From Macrotrachela quadricornifera (lineage: Eukaryota; Rotifera; Eurotatoria; Philodinida; Philodinidae): a DNA stretch of 64,000 bases. The notes under the pieces were generated by a model that searched no databases, was not told the DNA's origin, and worked only from the letters and a program-made list of their open reading frames with translations. Where the stretch lies: NCBI GenBank assembly GCA_022393335.1, contig JAJEKB010020966.1, positions 1,045,147 through 1,109,146 on the forward strand, in the 5' to 3' direction. The first letter of the stretch is position 1; each line of letters begins with the position of its first letter. The translations under genes and the position numbers were made by a program. Of the stretch, positions 59,862 through 64,000 are shown piece after piece.

Positions 59862-60421
59862 TAATTAAAAATGCGCTCTTTTCTTTCTTTTTTGTTCTAT
59901 TCAAATAAACATTGAGTTAAATATTAAATCAAAATTTTAAACTTTTGTTCTTCTTAAGAAAACGTTCGTAGTAATAAGTTTTTTTTTTCTTACGTTTTGT
60001 TTAATATACCAACAGATTGAACGACATTGGAAGTTATAAATCTTGCATCACTTTTTTATTTTGATATGTGTATGTAGATAACACAATCTTAATAAAATAT
60101 GATTATATATCGTTGTAGCACATACCAAAAAGAAATCTGTCACACTGATGTGTCGTATATAAATTTGTTTCGTTCTATCTGGTGGCGATTCTTTCACCTT
60201 CGTGTTTTCGACATATAGCTATATATAAACAACGTGATTGAACATATATAGAATTTGGATATTTTCGTTTTCATTATTTTTTTTCACAGTTATTTGTCGA
60301 AAATGATCGATAAAGGACTAGTCTAACGGAGATTGAAGCACTTCGGCTATAGGCAGATCTTAAGATAATTAAAAACGTGCCGCGTGGGAGATTCGAACCA
60401 TGCTTTCAGAATGTGTCTTTT
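59862..60421. other. Promoter-side spacer of the four-exon gene
   Basis: No ORF. Near 60385 a GAGATTCGAACC word resembles the T-arm of a tRNA on the minus strand, but no tRNA cloverleaf can be built. Confidence 0.4.
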
Positions 60422-60783
60422 ACAATAGAGGTGTTTGCGTTGTAAGTTAAATCAACTTGATGTATTCGAGTCAGATGAAAGCTCTCATCGGCAAACTAAC
60501 AAGGTTAAAATATTAGCTGCTCGTGACTTGTCTAGAAGGAGATATTGGAATTTTATAAGGACAAAACATAGTGTTATTCACGAATAACACTATGTTTTGT
60601 CCTTATAATAGTGGAGAAAACCTTTCCTGATTCATTTTATATCTAAATTTAAAATTTGAATATGTCCCTCTAGGTAACCTAAGGGCAGCTAATATTTTAA
60701 CCTTGTTAGTTTGCCGATGAGAGCTTTAATTTGACCCAAATACATTTATTCGTTATAACATACAACACAAACACCGCCATTGT
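60422..60783. mobile_element. Palindromic MITE, family B copy 2
   Basis: Ends are ACAATAGAGGTGTTTGCGTT and AACACAAACACCGCCATTGT. Both arms carry GAAAGCTCTCATCGGCAAAC or its complement and AACAAGGTTAAAATATTAGC or its complement, as in the copy at 21474. The centre is a long perfect hairpin, AGGACAAAACATAGTGTTAT and its complement around an AC dinucleotide. The ORFs at 60731-60998 start inside the element and look like chance. Confidence 0.85.
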
Positions 60784-61091
60784 TAGTACGCAGGGTTCAG
60801 GTACTAGCTGTATACATTTATTTTATACAAAAAAAATTACAAATGATATTGCTGTTACATGTACAATCAATTTTTTCCTGGGCATCTACATTGTTCGAAA
60901 GATGTATCGTGAAAAGTACAACATCAACTATAGAAATAAATTTCCATTCATCCATATTGATGATTTGTTTCGCACTCGAAATAAAAAAACATACATAATA
61001 GTGCTACGTTTCGCCTAATAAAAATGCTTGAAAGACTCATCTTTTGCATATATCTCGATTTGTGGAAGTGATAGCACCTTGATTTTTCTTT
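60784..61091. other. Spacer between two transposable elements
   Basis: No recognised gene. ORFs here overlap in several frames and show no domain. Confidence 0.35.
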
Positions 61092-61952
61092 TATAGAAGC
61101 CGTTTTATAAGTCTTGGGACGCAACAAAACTCGTTTATATAGATACACAAAACAATATCTAAACATTATGTTTCTATATCAGTTTTTAGTACTCGCGACG
61201 ACCTTTCAAATAATATATAATTGAATAAAAACTTCTCTTATAATAATAATAATAATGCAAAGATGAATTTTTTCAAAATCGACTTATGTGATTTTTTTAG
61301 AAGATTTTCTAATAAAGTACTGAACATATTTACATAAGGAATAAAATAAGTATAATTAATAACTAGTTCTCTTGATTGTTTATTCGATGCTCATTGAGAG
61401 CTACTGGTTACATGTGAAGTTAAGCTTATATGCTCTAAATGGTTTGACATGAATAAAATATATGAACATAAGCTATTGATGAATTATTTAATGATCGAAT
61501 TTCACCTCAACAAAATCATTCAACATTTGTTAATGTATGGCCCCATGAAAAATGTTTGAGAAATATTGATGGACAAAATATGAGGAGAACACTTTTTCAA
61601 GTTTTCCATAGCTAAAAATTAGATTGAACAAAGCATGGAATAACAAATTTGTGATGATTGTAAAAAGATGATTGAGAAAATTCGTAAAAGAATTAATAAA
61701 GTGACAAAAAGTGGTGAAGAACAAATACATGAGTGTTAAATAAGATTGTTGTCTGATTAGATTATTTTATATATTTAAAATCTAGAGTGCATTTCTTGTT
61801 TGAATAGAAGATCTTATTTTATTATATATGATTTGAAAGTTTGTCATAAATACTAAAAACTGATATAGAAACATAATGACCAGACATCGTTTAGTGTATC
61901 CATATAAACAAATTTTGTCGCGTCTCAAGGCTTATGAAACACCCTGTAGATA
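61092..61952. mobile_element. Mariner-type non-autonomous element with about 90-bp TIRs
   Basis: Left TATAGAAGCCGTTTTATAAG and right CTTATGAAACACCCTGTAGATA are inverted. The arms continue with GCAACAAAACTCGTTTATAT and ATATAAACAAATTTTGTCGC, and with CATTATGTTTCTATATCAG and CTGATATAGAAACATAATG. The CTACAGGGTGTTTCATAAG form of the end and the TA-rich flank fit Tc1/mariner TIRs. The interior (61180-61860) has no transposase frame. Confidence 0.75.
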
Positions 61953-61989
61953 GCGTAAAAATCCTCAATTATAGGAATGGCATGATCAA

Positions 61990-62148
61990 CATAATATTAA
62001 ATTATGTGAATGGCCATATTATAGCCTTGATTCTAATGCTGTGGAGCTGGTCTGAAATATCATCAAACAGAAAATCAAAATCACAACGTGAACTAGAGAA
62101 TGTGATCGATGAAGCTATAAATGATATATCATTAAATGTTGTTCGGTG
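61990..62148 (+). mobile_element. Tc1-like transposase C-terminal relic
   Basis: A plus-strand frame with one stop reads CEWPYYSLDSNAVELV, then NIIKQKIK. It corresponds to the EWPxxSPDLNPIExVWxxxK signature around the last catalytic acidic residue of Tc1 transposases. A second frame continues RELENVIDEAINDIS. Frames shift between the parts. It is cut off by the element at 62149. Confidence 0.65.
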
Positions 62149-62306
62149 CTTGTTTGTTATCGTCCCGTAATAATTGAGGGTGAAGGCGAGTGCAGCCTCA
62201 GATCCCCAACTGGGGGTGGGATTAAGCGCATCCTCACACTCGCAGCTGAGGGTGTGAGGCTACGTTTATCCTCACTCTCAATTATTGCGTGGCGATAACA
62301 AACAAG
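62149..62306. mobile_element. 158-bp hairpin MITE
   Basis: CTTGTTTGTTATCG at the left and CGATAACAAACAAG at the right are perfect inverted ends. AATAATTGAGGGTGA pairs with TCACTCTCAATTATT further in, and CGAGTGCAGCCTCAGA with its complement-like CGCAGCTGAGGGTGTGAGG. It is GC-richer than its surroundings. Confidence 0.75.
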
Positions 62307-62848
62307 TATCGTTTTGTCGTTGGTAGTATGCTCACTTTGACATAGAAAACTGGCGATGATTTCAAAATGACTGAATGAAGTGTATGTTTTGATTTCGAAT
62401 CAACTTTAAGCCATCCTGCATAAACCTACCAAGACTTTTAGAAAACCGATATCGTCATCGTGTTCAGAATCATAAAAAGTTGTGATTGTAAACTTTCAAA
62501 CTTTCGGCTCAATAGGTAAATCAAGAGAATAATTACTTGTATTCTCTATTTGCACGATGGAAGAGAACGTACCAATGGTTTTTTTCTCTCCAAAATTTGA
62601 ATACATTTTCAACTGATGGAATGTCGAATGTACTAAATATTAAATACTGCTTGATGACACAAAAGCTGATTCATTCAATTTAACTGGTATCTCGTATCCA
62701 AGGGACGACACATGTTTTATTTGTGACTCAAGAAAAGAACAGCAACTATCTTTGCTTAGATAAGCAGTATGAATCATAGAATTATTTGTTATCATTATCT
62801 TTTACAATATATACAATAAAAGCTACCTGCTCTAACTTCAGTCAGAAA
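62307..62848. other. Upstream region of the cysteine-rich protein gene
   Basis: No ORF. A TTTACAATATATACAATAAAAG stretch about 35 bp before the start codon may hold the core promoter. Confidence 0.35.
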
Positions 62849-63355
62849 ATGAAGTTTCTTACTATTCTTCTGCTGTTCATTTTTGCTATCATCTGTTTTG
62901 CTGATATCACAGTCTATCGTGGTACAGTATGCGGTTGGGCGGATACAAGTAGTAACACTCAAATTTTATGCAATGGATCTAATCCGCGGCATGCATGTCC
63001 TTCAGGTTATTCGCAACAACTATTCAAAGATGGCGGTGCTTATTGTTACAAAACCAATACAACTACTCAGAGACAAGGTGCTATAAATGGCACACTGTGT
63101 GGTGGTCTAGCACGTGCTTTGTGTGGTGGATTCAGTCCTAATGAAAAGTGTCCGCCAGGCTACACTCAATCTGATCGATGGATATGTTATAAAAGTGATC
63201 CAAACGTAGAGGATGTGTCGGGAACAGTTTGCGGCGTGATTAGTGATTTTGTGGGTCAAACATGTAATGGGTTACCAGAGAGAGTATGTCCAGATGGTTA
63301 TTATCCGGTCGATTTCGAGAAAGAGTGGGATTGGCACGCTTGTTTTAAAAAATAG
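62849..63355 (+). CDS. Secreted cysteine-rich protein with three tandem repeats
   Basis: 168 codons, intronless. Residues 1-18 (MKFLTILLLFIFAIICFA) are a clear signal peptide, which is why I prefer the ATG at 62849 to the upstream in-frame ATG at 62786. The mature part holds three repeats of about 45-50 residues with the pattern G-T-(V/L)-C-G ... C-x-G-x(2,4)-(R/N)-x-x-CPxGY ... CxK. Spacing of the cysteines is conserved, which suggests two disulphides per repeat. The protein is probably exported. I know no family with this exact pattern. Base composition is a little GC-richer than the surroundings. A role in the body surface, gut or defence would be speculation. Confidence 0.7.
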   Translation: MKFLTILLLFIFAIICFADITVYRGTVCGWADTSSNTQILCNGSNPRHACPSGYSQQLFKDGGAYCYKTNTTTQRQGAINGTLCGGLARALCGGFSPNEKCPPGYTQSDRWICYKSDPNVEDVSGTVCGVISDFVGQTCNGLPERVCPDGYYPVDFEKEWDWHACFKK

Positions 63356-64000
63356 ATGATCTATTTTTGCTTCTTTTTTTGAATCACGAATAAAATGTGA
63401 CAACCACAATGGTTCCACCACGTAGAATCTAAAAGTTACAGACATCACCTCAAAACAGCTGGCAAAAATTGTACGGATTAGTCGCGGATAGATCACTCAA
63501 AGTTATCGAGATCACATTTAGATAATGTAAAAAGTGATTGTTAGTAAAATTTTGGATCCGATATATCCGTGAAAAAATCTATCTCAACTTTGACTTTTTT
63601 TGAAGCTGATTATTTTAACACCAAACACGTTGTTAAAGTGTCAAATATAAATATAACGATATGATTTAAACCCCCTCACAGAATAAAAGCCCACTGAGCT
63701 TCTAGTTTGTTGTGAAAATTATAAGTTTGGACATGGGCTTTTATTGCGATAAACTTTTTTCATACTGCAGCTAAGATTCAATTGACTTACACGCACAAAA
63801 GCTCGTAAAAGTTTACAAACCGAAATTATCAAATTGTTTGACAACTTTCAAAATATCTGTAATAGTTTCTTAGGAACTAAGACCTGATTCCTAATTCTTT
63901 CTCGATTTGACATTATCAAATCGATAAAGTAGTACGCTATTTACATGATGTTTTACATTGACATACTCATTTACTCTCAGCATTTCATAATCTTGCTATG
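63356..64000. other. 3' flank with a TTAA/CCC-type repeat end
   Basis: At 63666 TTAAACCCCCTCACAGAATA resembles the start of the dispersed repeats at 23470 and 27261. An ATAAAAGCCCA / TGGGCTTTTAT inverted pair lies 63684-63744. No gene. An ORF at 63496-63272 (minus) is a shadow of the preceding gene. Confidence 0.4.

Noticed and set aside
60360..60420. tRNA-like GGTTCGAATC word on the minus strand
   Set aside because: The five bases on each side do not pair into a T-stem and no D or anticodon arm can be drawn.
60731..61018. 95-codon ORF downstream of the MITE
   Set aside because: It starts inside the MITE's right arm and overlaps other frames equally long, with no conserved motif.
1..64000. 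CRISPR arrays, rRNA genes and telomeric repeats
   Set aside because: No regularly spaced identical repeats, no rRNA-like conserved blocks and no G-rich telomere-type arrays were seen on reading.

Overview
The window looks like a piece of a bdelloid rotifer genome (Adineta/Rotaria type). This is inferred from sequence character and no database was searched. The DNA is very AT-rich. Intact genes are split by introns of about 50-65 bp with GT..AG ends. Several typical bdelloid accessory families are present: F-box/leucine-rich-repeat genes, an arginine ADP-ribosyltransferase, NHL-repeat and FG-GAP proteins, a PARP-like fragment and an intronless SGNH hydrolase. Many short, mostly non-autonomous DNA transposons lie between them.

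Two blocks hold conserved, intact metazoan genes. The first (32.5-38.7 kb) has an AC9-type membrane adenylyl cyclase (minus), a short NOL11 C-terminal-domain protein (minus) and, divergently from it, histone acetyltransferase HAT1 (plus, nine exons). The second (54.3-59.9 kb, all minus) has an RFX transcription factor (ten exons), an L-gulonolactone-oxidase-type flavoprotein (three exons, 442 codons) and an unrecognised four-exon gene. A complete three-exon nuclear receptor lies at 12.7-14.0 kb. For these multi-exon genes I rebuilt the exons by hand, and every junction keeps the reading frame.

The rest is accessory. At 0.1-0.9 kb and 3.9-6.8 kb are two LRR genes built from tandem exon+intron modules of 139 and 138 bp. 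A long-TIR transposon sits in an intron of the second. At 9.7-10.4 kb is the SGNH hydrolase, followed by a 1-kb fold-back element with a piggyBac-like MITE nested in it. At 16.8-17.5 kb is a degenerate minisatellite. At 21.5, 53.7 and 60.4 kb are members of one palindromic MITE family. At 25.3 kb is an FG-GAP pseudogene, and at 26.3 kb a PARP-like exon cut off by a transposon related to the one in the LRR gene. At 28.1 kb is a small potato-inhibitor-I-type protease inhibitor next to an inverted-repeat element. At 43.1 kb is a second fold-back element. At 44.8-47.1 kb an ADP-ribosyltransferase is followed by a six-repeat NHL protein, and the two can be joined in frame across one intron. At 50.6 kb is a bdelloid-type orphan ORF, and at 62.8 kb a secreted cysteine-rich three-repeat protein. 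Tc1/mariner and hAT transposase remnants are scattered through the gene-poor stretches.

The genes do not form one pathway. The most unusual items are the modular LRR genes, the possible ART-NHL fusion, the transposon pair with shared subterminal repeats, and the two fold-back elements. No convincing tRNA, rRNA or CRISPR array was seen.
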